Shown: positions 53,470 through 62,381, numbered from the stretch's first letter. The stretch: DNA of 64,000 nt from Xanthobacter sp. NM-25 (GCF_022138605.1 NZ_JACBFS010000001.1:496001-560000), one strand, 5' to 3'. The notes: generated by a model from the letters alone, not told the origin. Numbers and translations: made by a program.

Positions 53470-54312
53470 ATGACCCTGCTCCCCACCGCCCCCCGCACCC
53501 TCGCCGTCCGCACCCCCGATGAACTCGACATCCGGGTGCAGGAATGGGGAGCGGGCAGCGGGCCCGAGCTGCTGTTCATCCACGGCTTCTCCCAATGCGG
53601 CCTGTGCTGGGCGCAGCAGACCGGCGCCGAGGTCCTGGCTCCATTCCGCAGGGTCACCTATGATTTTCGGGGCCATGGCGGCTCCGACAAGCCGCTCGAC
53701 CCTGCCGCCTACAGGGATGGCCGCCTGTGGGCGGACGAGCTGGCAGCGGTGATCCGCGCCGCGGGCCTCAGCCGCCCGGTGCTGGTGGGCTGGTCCTACG
53801 CCGGGCGCATCATCGGCGACTATCTCCTGCATCACGGCACCGCCGACATCGCCGGCATCGTGTTCGTGGATGCCGCCACCCACAATGCGCGGGAGTTCTA
53901 CGGCACCTGCAACCGGCTGATGCGGCAGATGTGCTCGGCCGACCTCGCGGATAACATCGCCGCCACCCGCACCTTTCTCCGTCGCTGCTTCGCCGCCGAG
54001 CAGCCCCGGGAGCTGATGGAAACCCTGCTGGCCTTCAATATGGTGGTGCCCGCCCAGGTGCGCGCCAACCTGTTCGATCGCACCGCCGATTACGACGCGG
54101 TGCTGCGGGCGCTGGATGTGCCGGTGCTGGTGACCCAGGGCACCCATGACGAGGTGGTGGCGCCGGCCATGGCCCACTTCCTCGCCGAGATCATCCCCGG
54201 CGCGCGCCTCGCCCTGTTCGAGGGCGTGGGCCACGCCCCGTTCCTGGAGGCGCCGGAGGCCTTCAATGGCGCGCTGCTGCACTTCCTGAACACGGATGTG
54301 GCCGGCGATTGA
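53470..54312 (+). CDS. Alpha/beta hydrolase with G-x-S-x-A elbow
   Basis: A 280-residue cytosolic alpha/beta hydrolase. The oxyanion-side HGFS is near residue 39, YDFRGHGGSDKP near 64-76, the nucleophile elbow reads G-W-S109-Y-A instead of GxSxG, and the acid and histidine are in GTHDEVV and GVGHAPF. The set of motifs is complete, so it is probably active as an esterase, haloperoxidase-like or C-C hydrolase; the substrate is unknown. ATG 53470 is reasonable by family length. It is a single gene. Confidence 0.85.
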   Translation: MTLLPTAPRTLAVRTPDELDIRVQEWGAGSGPELLFIHGFSQCGLCWAQQTGAEVLAPFRRVTYDFRGHGGSDKPLDPAAYRDGRLWADELAAVIRAAGLSRPVLVGWSYAGRIIGDYLLHHGTADIAGIVFVDAATHNAREFYGTCNRLMRQMCSADLADNIAATRTFLRRCFAAEQPRELMETLLAFNMVVPAQVRANLFDRTADYDAVLRALDVPVLVTQGTHDEVVAPAMAHFLAEIIPGARLALFEGVGHAPFLEAPEAFNGALLHFLNTDVAGD

Positions 54313-54481
54313 GGGCGCCAGGCGCCATCACACTCGCGTGCACCGGGGAACGCCGATGCCACAAAGAAGTTGCAGGCATGCCCCATTTGTGGCGACAACG
54401 TGAAGTCGCACACGCGGGGGCGGTGCGTGTCGCTGAGACCGGCCAGCTTTCCGGCTGGCCCTTGAGACGAGACCGAACGCC

Positions 54482-55111
54482 ATGATGCATGTGACGAAGC
54501 TGCTGCGGAACGTCTTGCGGCGCCCCTCTCTGATCGCCGCCGCAACGGCCTCCGCTTTCCTGCTGGCCGCTCCGGCCCAGGCCGACGACCGCTTTCCCTT
54601 CGATCCGTTCAACCTCAACAAGCTGTTCAACACCAACTCCGCCGACGTGGGGATGGTGAGCGGCTCCTCGCCCATCCCGCGCCAGTCGGTGGCATTCGAT
54701 TCCAAGTATCGCCCCGGCACCATCGTCATCCGCACCTCGGAGCGGCGGCTCTATTATGTGACGGCGCCGGGCCAGGCCATCCGCTATGGCGTGGGGGTTG
54801 GTCGCGACGGCTTCCGTTGGTCCGGGGTGAAGACTGTGAGCGCCAAGCGCGAATGGCCGGGCTGGACCCCGCCGCCGCAGATGCTCAAGCGCCGCCCGGA
54901 CCTGCCGCGCTACATGCCCGGCGGTATCGACAACCCGCTCGGCGCCCGCGCCATGTATCTGGGCTCCAGCCTCTACCGCATCCACGGCTCCAACGAGCCG
55001 GAGACCATCGGCCAGGCGGTGTCCTCCGGCTGCATCCGCATGACCAATGACGATGTGGTGGACCTCTACAATCGGGTGCGGGTGGGCGCCACCGTCTACG
55101 TCCAGCGCTGA
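54482..55111 (+). CDS. L,D-transpeptidase (YkuD domain)
   Basis: A 209-residue periplasmic enzyme that makes 3-3 cross-links or ties proteins to peptidoglycan. A signal peptide (about residues 1-34, AQA/DD) precedes a YkuD domain with the catalytic H168 and C184 in HGSNEPETIGQAVSSGCIR. YYVTAPGQAIRYGVGVGRDGF and KREWPGWTPPP are typical of the rhizobial ErfK/YbiS-like group. There are two adjacent ATGs, 54482 and 54485. A terminator follows at 55134-55160. Confidence 0.93.
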   Translation: MMHVTKLLRNVLRRPSLIAAATASAFLLAAPAQADDRFPFDPFNLNKLFNTNSADVGMVSGSSPIPRQSVAFDSKYRPGTIVIRTSERRLYYVTAPGQAIRYGVGVGRDGFRWSGVKTVSAKREWPGWTPPPQMLKRRPDLPRYMPGGIDNPLGARAMYLGSSLYRIHGSNEPETIGQAVSSGCIRMTNDDVVDLYNRVRVGATVYVQR

Positions 55112-55133
55112 ACGCGCGCCCTCCGGAACGCAA

Positions 55134-55160
55134 AAAGCCCGGGCCTGAGGCCCGGGCTTT
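55134..55160. terminator. Bidirectional terminator between L,D-transpeptidase and csp genes
   Basis: AAAGCCCGGGCC pairs with GGCCCGGGCTTT across a 3-nt loop, a 12-bp stem. On the minus strand it is followed by TT and is preceded on the plus strand by AA, giving T-runs in the csp direction; the plus-strand T-run is short (CTTTCG). It most likely serves the minus-strand csp gene. Confidence 0.88.
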
Positions 55161-55185
55161 CGTCTGCAGTGCAGAGGATACGAGA

Positions 55186-55392
55186 TCAGAGCGCGGCGAG
55201 ATTGGCCGCTTTGCTCTTGCCCCGGTTGTCGGGGACGACGTCGAAAGACACCTTCTGCCCGTCGTTCAGGCCGTACATGCCGGAACGCTCCACATCGGAG
55301 ATGTGGACGAACACGTCCGGACCGCCCTCATCCTGCTGGATGAAGCCGAAGCCCTTCTGGGCATTAAAGAATTTCACAGTTCCCGTGGCCAT
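55186..55392 (-). CDS. Cold-shock protein, CspA family
   Basis: A 68-residue single cold-shock domain, binding single-stranded RNA and DNA. RNP1 is KGFGFIQQ, RNP2 is VFVHISDV, and the start is MATGTVKFFNAQKGF. AAGGAGG lies 5-11 bp before ATG 55392. A promoter is predicted about 290 bp upstream, so it may have a long leader like other cold-shock genes. Its minus-strand terminator is at 55134-55160. Confidence 0.95.
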   Translation of the reverse strand: MATGTVKFFNAQKGFGFIQQDEGGPDVFVHISDVERSGMYGLNDGQKVSFDVVPDNRGKSKAANLAAL

Positions 55393-55689
55393 GACAGGCC
55401 TCCTTGCTCAGGCTCGGCGTGCGAGCCCGGCGTTGGCGCGGGGCCATGAACGGCCCGGCGCTGCCAACGCCCGGTGCAGGACAATCCGAAGAAGGAAGGC
55501 TTTTGTGTCGTGGCCCGAAGGAAACGAGAGAAAGCAGGCCGAACGACGAACTGTCCCAGTCGGTCCGCTCCTCCGCGCATATCGAAAAATGCAAGCGGAG
55601 GAACGAACACCCTTGCCACAGCGAGATCGGAGTACATCCGTCCGTCTCCCGCACGCGCTGAAAACGCGCGTTGCGACTGGGTTGAGTGG

Positions 55690-55717
55690 GATATAGGGAC
55701 CAACTGCGGCGTTTCAA
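55690..55717 (-). promoter_or_regulatory. Sigma70-like promoter of the csp gene
   Basis: On the minus strand TTGAAA and TATATC are spaced by 16 bp. Transcription would begin near 55683, giving a csp leader of about 290 nt. This is a sequence prediction with typical -35 and -10 boxes. Confidence 0.5.
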
Positions 55718-55746
55718 GGGCAAGAGTGAAAGATCTTGCACAAAGA

Positions 55747-55771
55747 TCACCGGCGGGGGCCCCGCCGGTGA
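55747..55771 (-). terminator. Stem-loop after the ABC operon
   Basis: TCACCGGCGGG pairs with CCCGCCGGTGA (11-bp stem, 3-nt loop) 11 bp after the stop of the binding-protein gene. The T-run on the minus strand is weak (TCTTTG). Confidence 0.65.
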
Positions 55772-55782
55772 ATCCGTGTCGT

Positions 55783-56805
55783 TCAGTGCTGTCCCGCCTT
55801 GGCGACGAAGGAGCCGTCGAAGGTCTTGGACAGGTCCACATTGGCCGCCTTGAGCTCGGGATCGAACTCCACCAGCATGCCCAGGGCATTCTTCATGCCG
55901 TCCTCGGGAATGACGCCGGTGAGCGAATACATGGGCATGGAGTTCTTCACCGCCGCCATATAGAGCGCCTTGTCGCCCAGCAGATATTCCTGCGGCACCA
56001 CCTCGGCCACCTGCTCCGGGGTCGCGGTCTTCAGCCATTCCAGCGCCTTGTGGAAGGCATTGACCAGCTTCTGGGTGGTGACGGGATTCTGGGTGGCGAA
56101 ATCGCGCTTCAGATACAGCACCGCCGCCGGGTTGGCGCCGCCGAAGATCGCGGTGCTGCCCTCCTCGGTGCGGCTGTCGGCCAGCACCACCACGTCGCCG
56201 TCGGTCTCCAGCTTGGTGATGACTGGGTCAAGATTGGCCATGGCGTCGATGCCGCCGTGCTTCATCTGCGCCACCGCGGAGGCGCCGCCGCCGACACCCA
56301 CGAACGACACGTCCTCGGGCTTCAGGCCGTCCTTGGCGAGCAGGAAGTTGACGAAGAAGTTGGTGGAGGAGCCGGGCGCGGTCACGCCCACCTTCTTGCC
56401 CTTCAGGTCCTTCACGCTCTTGATGCCACTGTCCTTGCCGGCCACCAGCACGATGCCGGGGAAGCGGCCGAGCTCGATCACCGCGGCGATGTCCTGGCCC
56501 TTGGCCTGCATGCGGATGGTGTGCTCATAGGCCCCCGTCACCGCATCCACCGAGCCGCCCACCAGCGCCTGCAGCGACTTGGAACCGCCGCCGAAATCGT
56601 TGATGGAGACGTCGAGTCCCTCGTCCTTGAAGAAGCCCTTCCGCTCGGCGACGGTCAGCGGCAGGTAATAGAGCAGCGGCTTGCCGCCGACGCCGATGGT
56701 CACCTGCGGCTTCTCCGCCTGCTGCGCCGCCGCCGGCGCCGCAAAGGTGGCCGCCAATCCCGCCAGCGCCAGCACGCCGGCCGTCATCGTCTTGAACACA
56801 CCCAT
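55783..56805 (-). CDS. ABC transporter substrate-binding protein, NitT/TauT type
   Basis: A 340-residue periplasmic protein with a Sec signal peptide (about residues 1-27, AAAQ). The body has the NMT1/SsuA-like fold: KPLLYYLPLTVAERKGFFKDEGLDV at the start, DFGGGSKSLQALVGGSVDAVTGAYEH in lobe one, and GKKVGVTAPGSSTNFFVNFLLAKDGL in the hinge. ATG 56805 has GGGGGAGG 6 bp upstream. It is the last of three genes in order ATPase, permease, binding protein. The ligand is not identified; an anion such as an alkanesulfonate is a guess from family relations only. Confidence 0.88.
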   Translation of the reverse strand: MGVFKTMTAGVLALAGLAATFAAPAAAQQAEKPQVTIGVGGKPLLYYLPLTVAERKGFFKDEGLDVSINDFGGGSKSLQALVGGSVDAVTGAYEHTIRMQAKGQDIAAVIELGRFPGIVLVAGKDSGIKSVKDLKGKKVGVTAPGSSTNFFVNFLLAKDGLKPEDVSFVGVGGGASAVAQMKHGGIDAMANLDPVITKLETDGDVVVLADSRTEEGSTAIFGGANPAAVLYLKRDFATQNPVTTQKLVNAFHKALEWLKTATPEQVAEVVPQEYLLGDKALYMAAVKNSMPMYSLTGVIPEDGMKNALGMLVEFDPELKAANVDLSKTFDGSFVAKAGQH

Positions 56806-56819
56806 GGGTTTCCTCCCCC

Positions 56820-57632
56820 TCATTGGGCCGTGGCGGGCGCGGGACGCCACACCAACAGCCGTTTTTCAATGGCGCTCACCAGCGTATCAATCAGGATCAC
56901 GAAGATGGACAGAACCAGCATGCCCGAGAACACGCCGGTGACGTCGAACACCCCTTCCGCCTGGTGGATGCGATAGCCGAGCCCCGCCGCCGAGCCGAGA
57001 TATTCGCCCACCACCGCGCCCACCAGCGCAAAGCCGACGGCGGTGTGGAGCGAGGAGAACATCCAGGTGAGCGCGGAGGGCCAGAACACGTGCCGCATGA
57101 GCTGGCGCTCGCTCATGCCCAGCATGCGGGCATTGGCCAGCAGGGTCGGGCTCACTTCCTTCACGCCCTGATAGACGTTGAAGAAGACGATGAAGAACAC
57201 CAGCGTCACCCCCAGCGCCACCTTGGACCAGATGCCAAGGCCGAGCCACAAGGCGAAGATGGGGGCCAGCACCACCCGTGGCAGCGCATTGGCCATCTTC
57301 ACATAAGGATCGAACACCGCCGCCAGCACTGCTTTGCGGGCAAACCAGAAGCCGATGAGCACGCCGCCGGCCGCGCCGATGAAGAAGGCCAGCAGGGTTT
57401 CGAGCAAAGTGATGCCCAGGTGATACCAGATGGCCCCCGAATAGAAATCCGCCCAGGTGCGGGCGAACACCGCCCCCGGCGTGGAGAAGAAGAACGGGTC
57501 CAGCACATAGAACGGCTTGGCGGAGAGGGACGGCAGGTTCCACTTCACCGTGGCGCCCACATGCCACAGGCCGATGAGCACCACCGCGACCAGGAGCTGC
57601 AGGGCCAGGAGAGACCACCGATTGCGCGTCAT
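56820..57632 (-). CDS. ABC transporter permease, NitT/TauT type
   Basis: A 270-residue inner-membrane permease with about six helices. The EAA loop is NARMLGMSERQLMRHVFWPSA in the expected place at about residues 170-190. Helices TAVGFALVGAVVGEYLGSAAGLGY near the end are typical. The ATG at 57632 overlaps the ATPase stop (ATGA), and the binding-protein gene begins 14 bp downstream. Confidence 0.9.
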   Translation of the reverse strand: MTRNRWSLLALQLLVAVVLIGLWHVGATVKWNLPSLSAKPFYVLDPFFFSTPGAVFARTWADFYSGAIWYHLGITLLETLLAFFIGAAGGVLIGFWFARKAVLAAVFDPYVKMANALPRVVLAPIFALWLGLGIWSKVALGVTLVFFIVFFNVYQGVKEVSPTLLANARMLGMSERQLMRHVFWPSALTWMFSSLHTAVGFALVGAVVGEYLGSAAGLGYRIHQAEGVFDVTGVFSGMLVLSIFVILIDTLVSAIEKRLLVWRPAPATAQ

Positions 57633-58486
57633 GCCCCCTGCTCCGCCGATTCGGATTGCTTGTAGCCCTTCACCACTTCTTCCTTCAGCGCCGCCCAGAT
57701 CTCCCGGTGCAGCTGGTGGAACACCGGATCGAGCCGCACGTCGATGTCGCGGGGACGGGGAATGGGCACCCGCCATTCGCCGATGATGCGGGCCGCCGGC
57801 CCGGCGCCCATGATGACCACACGGTCGGCCAGCGCGATGGCCTCCTCCAGGTCATGGGTCACGAACAGCACCGCCTTACGGTCGGCGCTCCACAGGTCCA
57901 GCAGCAAATTGCCCATGATCTGCCGGGTCTGGGCGTCGAGCGGGCCGAACGGCTCGTCCATGAGCAGGATCTTGGGGTGGCGGATCAGCACCTGGGCGAG
58001 GCCCACGCGCTTCCTCTGGCCGCCCGAGAGCATGTGCGGATAGCGATCGGCAAAGGCGGAAAGGCCCACCCGCGCCAGCCATTTGCGGGCCTCGGCCCGC
58101 GCCTCGTCCTTGGGGGTGCCGACAATGTCGAGGCCGATGGCCACGTTCTCCACCGCCGTCTTCCAGGGAAACAGCGCTTCCGCCTGGAACAGGTAGCCGG
58201 CCTTGCGATTGAGCCCCGAGAGCGGCTCACCGAAGATGGAGACGCGGCCGAACGCCGGCGTCAGCAGCCCGGCGGTGGCGTTGAGCAGAGTGGACTTGCC
58301 GCAGCCGGTGGGGCCGACGATGGCCACGAACTCGCCATCGGCGATGTCGAGGCTGGCCTGATCCACGGCAATGAAAGGCGCACCGCCGGGCTTGGCATTG
58401 GGAAAAGCAATGCGCACCCCCTCCAGGGACACGGCGCATGGCGCCGCATCCGCCTGCGTGCGGATCGCGTTGACGACTGGCGACAC
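57629..58486 (-). CDS. ABC transporter ATP-binding protein, NitT/TauT type
   Basis: A 285-residue ATPase with Walker A GPTGCGKST, signature MLSGGQRKRVGLAQVLIR, Walker B ILLMDEPFGPLD and the switch histidine in VTHDLEEA. The GTG start at 58486 has GGGAGGAAAGG directly before it. It is the first gene of the operon. Substrate is set by the other subunits and is unknown. Confidence 0.92.
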   Translation of the reverse strand: MSPVVNAIRTQADAAPCAVSLEGVRIAFPNAKPGGAPFIAVDQASLDIADGEFVAIVGPTGCGKSTLLNATAGLLTPAFGRVSIFGEPLSGLNRKAGYLFQAEALFPWKTAVENVAIGLDIVGTPKDEARAEARKWLARVGLSAFADRYPHMLSGGQRKRVGLAQVLIRHPKILLMDEPFGPLDAQTRQIMGNLLLDLWSADRKAVLFVTHDLEEAIALADRVVIMGAGPAARIIGEWRVPIPRPRDIDVRLDPVFHQLHREIWAALKEEVVKGYKQSESAEQGA

Positions 58487-58684
58487 CCTTTCCTCCCTCG
58501 CCCTTCCGGCGGTTATCCGTCCGGTCCAGTGGGGCCGCGCCCCTGTAGCGCGCTGTTACGGCGACACCTTTGGGGCAGCATGATTGGCCCATTCGGACCG
58601 GGGCGCGCAACCTAGCGGGGGCCGGGCAGGAGAAGCAAGCATCTCAGCTGTGGAGGACGCTCAAAGGGGCCCGGCAGGGTGCTC

Positions 58685-59179
58685 TCAGGCCGGGTCGCGA
58701 TCTGGCAGCGCCACCAGGAGCAGCACGCCGAGCACCGCCATGTAGATGCGGAACGCGCTCTCCTGGCCGTTCCAGTCATGGGATTGCCACATGGCGAAAT
58801 ACTCGCCCGCCACCACCATGAAGCCGAAGAACCAGAGCAGGAAGGCGAGGCTGGCGCCCAGATAGACGAAGCGCTTGGCGCGCTCGAAGGCCGGCGCGGG
58901 CGCCTTGAGGGTGCGCAGCAGCTGCACGGCGCCCAGCGCCAACAGCAGGCCGGACAGCGCCTCGGCGGCGATGATGGCGGCATAGGCCGCCTGCCACAGG
59001 CGCGGATCGGTGATGGCCCGGCCCATCAGCGCGTTGCCGGGAAAGGTGGTGTCCATGCTCAGCACATGGGACACGAAGGCATAGTTCGAGGCGTAATCGG
59101 TCAGGTTGCCGTAGGCCACCAGCAGCGCATAGGCCGCCAGCGCCGCCACCAGCACCACCTTGGTCAAGCGTAGTTCCAT
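58685..59179 (-). CDS. DUF2165 membrane protein
   Basis: A 164-residue inner-membrane protein with four helices (about residues 5-25, 62-85, 100-125 and 137-157). The segments YGNLTDYASNYAFVSHVLSMDTTF and ITDPRLWQAAYAAI, plus WQSHDWNGQESAFR near the end, are the marks of the DUF2165 (predicted small integral membrane) family. Its function is unknown. ATG 59179 has GGGAGGCGGGG before it. It is downstream of infA on the same strand with 140 bp between. Confidence 0.85.
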   Translation of the reverse strand: MELRLTKVVLVAALAAYALLVAYGNLTDYASNYAFVSHVLSMDTTFPGNALMGRAITDPRLWQAAYAAIIAAEALSGLLLALGAVQLLRTLKAPAPAFERAKRFVYLGASLAFLLWFFGFMVVAGEYFAMWQSHDWNGQESAFRIYMAVLGVLLLVALPDRDPA

Positions 59180-59319
59180 CCCCGCCTCCCCCGTCTTCCA
59201 CTGCCGCGCGCCCGCAAGATAACGCAAAGCAAGACAACGCGAGCAAGACAACGCAAGCAGGGGTGCGCGGACGCCGTGGTCCGCGACACCCTAACCGGAC
59301 GGGCCGGGAACAGGCTCGC

Positions 59320-59595
59320 TCAGCGCCGCCGGAAATTCTGCTGACGACGGGCGCCGGGAGGCGGACCAGACCCTTCGGCCTTGTGACGGAAGTTGATGCG
59401 ACCGCGATCGAGATCGTACGGCGACATCTCCACGACCACCCGATCACCTTCGATGGTGCGGATGCGGTTCTTCTTCATCTTGCCGGCCGCGTAGGCCAGG
59501 ATCTGATGGTCGTTGTCCAGACGCACGCGGAAGTTGCCATCGGGCAGCACTTCCGTCACGGTTCCCTCGAACTCCAGCAGTTCTTCCTTCGCCAT
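59320..59595 (-). CDS. infA: Translation initiation factor IF-1, long-tailed paralogue
   Basis: A 91-residue S1/OB-fold protein, longer than the usual 72-residue IF-1. The core (FEGTVTEVLPDGNFRVRL; GKMKKNRIRTIEGDRVVVEMSPYDLDRGRINFRHK) is normal; an extra tail of about 18 residues, rich in glycine, proline and arginine and ending NFRRR, follows. Second IF-1 copies of this form occur in Bradyrhizobium and relatives. IF-1 sits in the ribosomal A site during initiation. ATG 59595 has GGAG 10 bp upstream. It follows rhlE by 123 bp on the same strand, so the two may be co-transcribed. Confidence 0.93.
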   Translation of the reverse strand: MAKEELLEFEGTVTEVLPDGNFRVRLDNDHQILAYAAGKMKKNRIRTIEGDRVVVEMSPYDLDRGRINFRHKAEGSGPPPGARRQQNFRRR

Positions 59596-59718
59596 ATAGA
59601 CTCGTCTCCAATGGCCCCGTTGGGGCAAACGTGGCGGGCTTATGTCACGAATCCGCGCATCGGCCCATAGGTGAGATGTCCGGGCGGCAGCTTTTTCCGC
59701 CGGCCCGGACCCCAGCAA

Positions 59719-61383
59719 TCACCGTGCCGGGCGCTTGGCGCCGCCGCCCTGCGGCGGGTTGCGCTGGCCCGATCGGTTCGACACGGCCTTCATGAAGCCG
59801 ATGCCGCCCATCTCTCCACCGGAGGAACGGGCGTCGTCGCCACGGCCGGCGCTCCGCCCTTCCGAGCGGGGCTGCTGCGGGCGGGCGCCGTGGGGCCGCG
59901 CCTCACGGGCGGGGCCCGCCTTGCGGGCATCACGGCCGGCGCCGGCCGCATCGGCGCGGGCATCCTTGCCGCGACCACCGGCGGGCGCCCCCTCGCGGCG
60001 GGTCGCCCCGTCGCGCTCGGCGCGCTGGCCGTTGCCGCGGTTGTCGTCGCTGCGGCGGCCCTCGCCGGCGGGGCGCTGCCCCGTCCCGCGCGCGCCACCG
60101 GAGCGCTGACCGCCCGGACGCTGACCATTGGGACGCCCGGCGCCCCGCGGCCCGCGACGCTGCTCGCGCGGCTCATCCACCAGAGCGGTGGTGATCGGCT
60201 CGCCCTCCGGCACCGCGAAGGTGGCCGCCGACCCGCGCCGATCCTCGGACGGGATCTGCATCTTGATCAGCCGCTCGATGGACCGCAGATACGCGCGCTC
60301 TTCCTGGTCACAGAACGAGATGGCGATGCCTTCCCGTCCCGCCCGGGCGGTGCGGCCGATACGGTGCACATAGCTTTCCGGCACGTTCGGCAGGTCAAAA
60401 TTGATGACGTGGCTGACGCCGGTAACGTCGATGCCGCGGGCGGCGATGTCGGTGGCCACCAGGGTGCGCACGGTGCCTTCACGGAAGGCGGCCAGCACGC
60501 GGTCACGCTGGTTCTGCGACTTGTTGCCGTGGATCGCCTCAGCGGCGAGGCCCACCTTGGCGAGCACGCGCACCACCTTGTCGGCGCCGTGCTTGGTGCG
60601 AGCGAACACCAGGGCGCGGTCGATCTGCTCCTTGGAGAGCACCTCGGCCAGCAGCTGCGCCTTGTTGGACTTGTCCACCAGGATCACCCGCTGATCGACG
60701 CGATCGGCGGTCTTGGCCACCGGCGTCACCGCCACGCGCACGGGCTCGTGCAGCATGGAGCCTGCGAGATCGGAGATGGCCGGCGGCATGGTGGCCGAGA
60801 AGAACAGCGAGTGGCGCTTCTGCGGCAGCCGCTTGACGATGGCACGGATGGCATGGACGAAGCCCATGTCCAGCATCTGGTCCGCCTCGTCGAGCACGAA
60901 CACTTCCACCTGGTCGAGCCGCACGGCGTTGTTCTCGACCAGATCCTGCAGCCGCCCGGGGGTGGCCACCAGCACGTCGACCCCACGCGCCAGGGCGCGG
61001 ATCTGCCGGCCCATGGGCACGCCGCCGATGGCGAGCGCCACCGAGATGCGGCTGTGGCGACCGAACTTCTCGAAATTGTCGACGATCTGGCCCGACAGCT
61101 CACGGGTGGGCGAGAGCACCAGGGCCCGCGCGCTGCGCGGCTCCGGGCGGCGCCCATGGCGCACCAGGCGATCGAGGATGGGCAGGGCGAAGGCGGCGGT
61201 CTTTCCGGTGCCCGTCTGGGCAATGCCGATGAGGTCGCGGCCGGCGAGAATCTGGGGAATGGCTTCGGCCTGAATAGGCGTCGGCGTCACGTGCTGTTCT
61301 TCAGTGAGGGCACGGACGATGGGCTCGGCGAGGCCGAGAGCAGAAAAAGAGGTCAAGCTCTGTCTTTCATGGGCGAACGGCAT
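59719..61383 (-). CDS. rhlE: DEAD-box RNA helicase, RhlE-like
   Basis: A 554-residue ATP-dependent RNA helicase. Visible motifs are Q-motif TPTPIQ, GTGKT (Walker A), PTRELSGQ, VLDEADQMLDMGF (DEAD), FSATMPP, and HRIGRTARAGREG (motif VI). After residue about 400 there is a long, arginine/glycine-rich disordered tail (RGGRGKD-like, repeats of GQR and GAR), a likely RNA-binding or condensate-forming region. The start at ATG 61383 is uncertain; a TTG nine residues later, opening TSFSALGL, is a credible alternative. Such helicases help ribosome assembly and RNA turnover, often at low temperature. Confidence 0.92.
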   Translation of the reverse strand: MPFAHERQSLTSFSALGLAEPIVRALTEEQHVTPTPIQAEAIPQILAGRDLIGIAQTGTGKTAAFALPILDRLVRHGRRPEPRSARALVLSPTRELSGQIVDNFEKFGRHSRISVALAIGGVPMGRQIRALARGVDVLVATPGRLQDLVENNAVRLDQVEVFVLDEADQMLDMGFVHAIRAIVKRLPQKRHSLFFSATMPPAISDLAGSMLHEPVRVAVTPVAKTADRVDQRVILVDKSNKAQLLAEVLSKEQIDRALVFARTKHGADKVVRVLAKVGLAAEAIHGNKSQNQRDRVLAAFREGTVRTLVATDIAARGIDVTGVSHVINFDLPNVPESYVHRIGRTARAGREGIAISFCDQEERAYLRSIERLIKMQIPSEDRRGSAATFAVPEGEPITTALVDEPREQRRGPRGAGRPNGQRPGGQRSGGARGTGQRPAGEGRRSDDNRGNGQRAERDGATRREGAPAGGRGKDARADAAGAGRDARKAGPAREARPHGARPQQPRSEGRSAGRGDDARSSGGEMGGIGFMKAVSNRSGQRNPPQGGGAKRPAR

Positions 61384-61784
61384 CGCGCGCGGCCGAAAGC
61401 GGCCGCGAACACGCGGTTCGCGGGATCTTCGACATCCCGCGTGGCCAGGGGTGTCCAATCGAAAACATTGAATTCGGGCAAAGCCGCCTGCGACACTTCG
61501 AGGAGAAGCTCCGAGCGGTCTCCGCTACGCGGCCCGAAAGCGCCGGCATCACAGTGTGGGGCGAAAACGTCGCCACCCGATGCCGGGCTACGGCAGCGCA
61601 TATGACGCATTCCCATGACGATTTCAAGGCAGCCGCAGCCAGCCCCCGCGCTTTTTTAGACCAAACGGTGCCACCGCACGTTTTTTCGCCGCAGTGGGCG
61701 CGCAGACACCGCCCTGCCGGCGCCGCCGCCGGATGTCTCCTTGACCCCGCGCGCGCGCCGCCCCACATGGCGGGCGGAGGCCCC
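61384..61784. other. Divergent region between rhlE and the DedA gene
   Basis: About 400 bp with no supported gene. The rhlE promoter and leader must be here. A T-rich pair of tracts is at about 61650-61690. Helicase genes of this kind often have long leaders, but I see no defined structure. Confidence 0.5.
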
Positions 61785-62312
61785 ATGTTCGACCCGCAGA
61801 CCCTGATCGACCTGACCGTCAGCTTCGTGAAGGAGCATCAGCACCTGGCGCCGGCTGTGGTGTTCGGGCTCGCCTTTGGCGAGTCCCTGGCGCTCATCTC
61901 CTTCTTCATCCCGGCGACGGTGCTGCTGCTGGCCATCGGCGCCTTGATCGAAGCCTCGGGCCTGCACTTCTTCCCCATCTGGCTGGCCGCCGCCGCCGGC
62001 GCCTCGCTGGGCGATGCCGTCTCCTATTGGTTCGGCTTCCACTATAAGGAACGGGCGAAGACCTTCTGGCCACTCTCGCGTCGGCCCGACCTGGTGGTGC
62101 GGGCGGAGGATTTCTTCCACCGCTTCGGAGTCTGGGGCGTGGCCGTGGGCCGCTTCTTCGGCCCCGTGCGCGCGGTGGTGCCGCTGGTCGCCGGGGTGCT
62201 GGCCATGCGCCAGAGCCATTTCCAGATCGCCAACGTCGCGAGTGCGGGGCTCTGGGCCTTCGCCATGCTGGCGCCCGGCGCCCTGGCCCTGAAATGGATG
62301 GGGCTCGCCTGA
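61785..62312 (+). CDS. DedA-family membrane protein
   Basis: A 175-residue inner-membrane protein with four to five helices, of the VTT/DedA fold. The family signature GRFFGPVRAVVPLVAGVLAM is near residues 120-139, preceded by the re-entrant loop region GESLALISFFIPATVLLLAIG. DedA proteins move phospholipids or the undecaprenyl carrier and maintain membrane potential. ATG 61785 has GCGGAGG 6 bp upstream; an open frame to 61554 has no support. A terminator follows at 62352. Confidence 0.9.
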   Translation: MFDPQTLIDLTVSFVKEHQHLAPAVVFGLAFGESLALISFFIPATVLLLAIGALIEASGLHFFPIWLAAAAGASLGDAVSYWFGFHYKERAKTFWPLSRRPDLVVRAEDFFHRFGVWGVAVGRFFGPVRAVVPLVAGVLAMRQSHFQIANVASAGLWAFAMLAPGALALKWMGLA

Positions 62313-62351
62313 GGCCCAACCCCAGCCCTTCAATCCCCTCACCGACACCCA

Positions 62352-62381
62352 CGCCCGCGACACCCCTGTCGCGGGCGTTTT
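62352..62381 (+). terminator. Rho-independent terminator of the DedA gene
   Basis: CGCCCGCGACA pairs with TGTCGCGGGCG across a 4-nt loop (11-bp stem), followed by TTTT. It lies 39 bp after the stop. Confidence 0.9.

Larger units (their letters stand above)
55393..55782. other. Leader and intergenic region of the csp gene
   Basis: 390 bp with no supported gene, between the ABC binding-protein gene and csp, both on the minus strand. It holds the terminator at 55747-55771, the predicted promoter at 55690-55717 and about 290 nt of putative csp leader. Confidence 0.55.
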
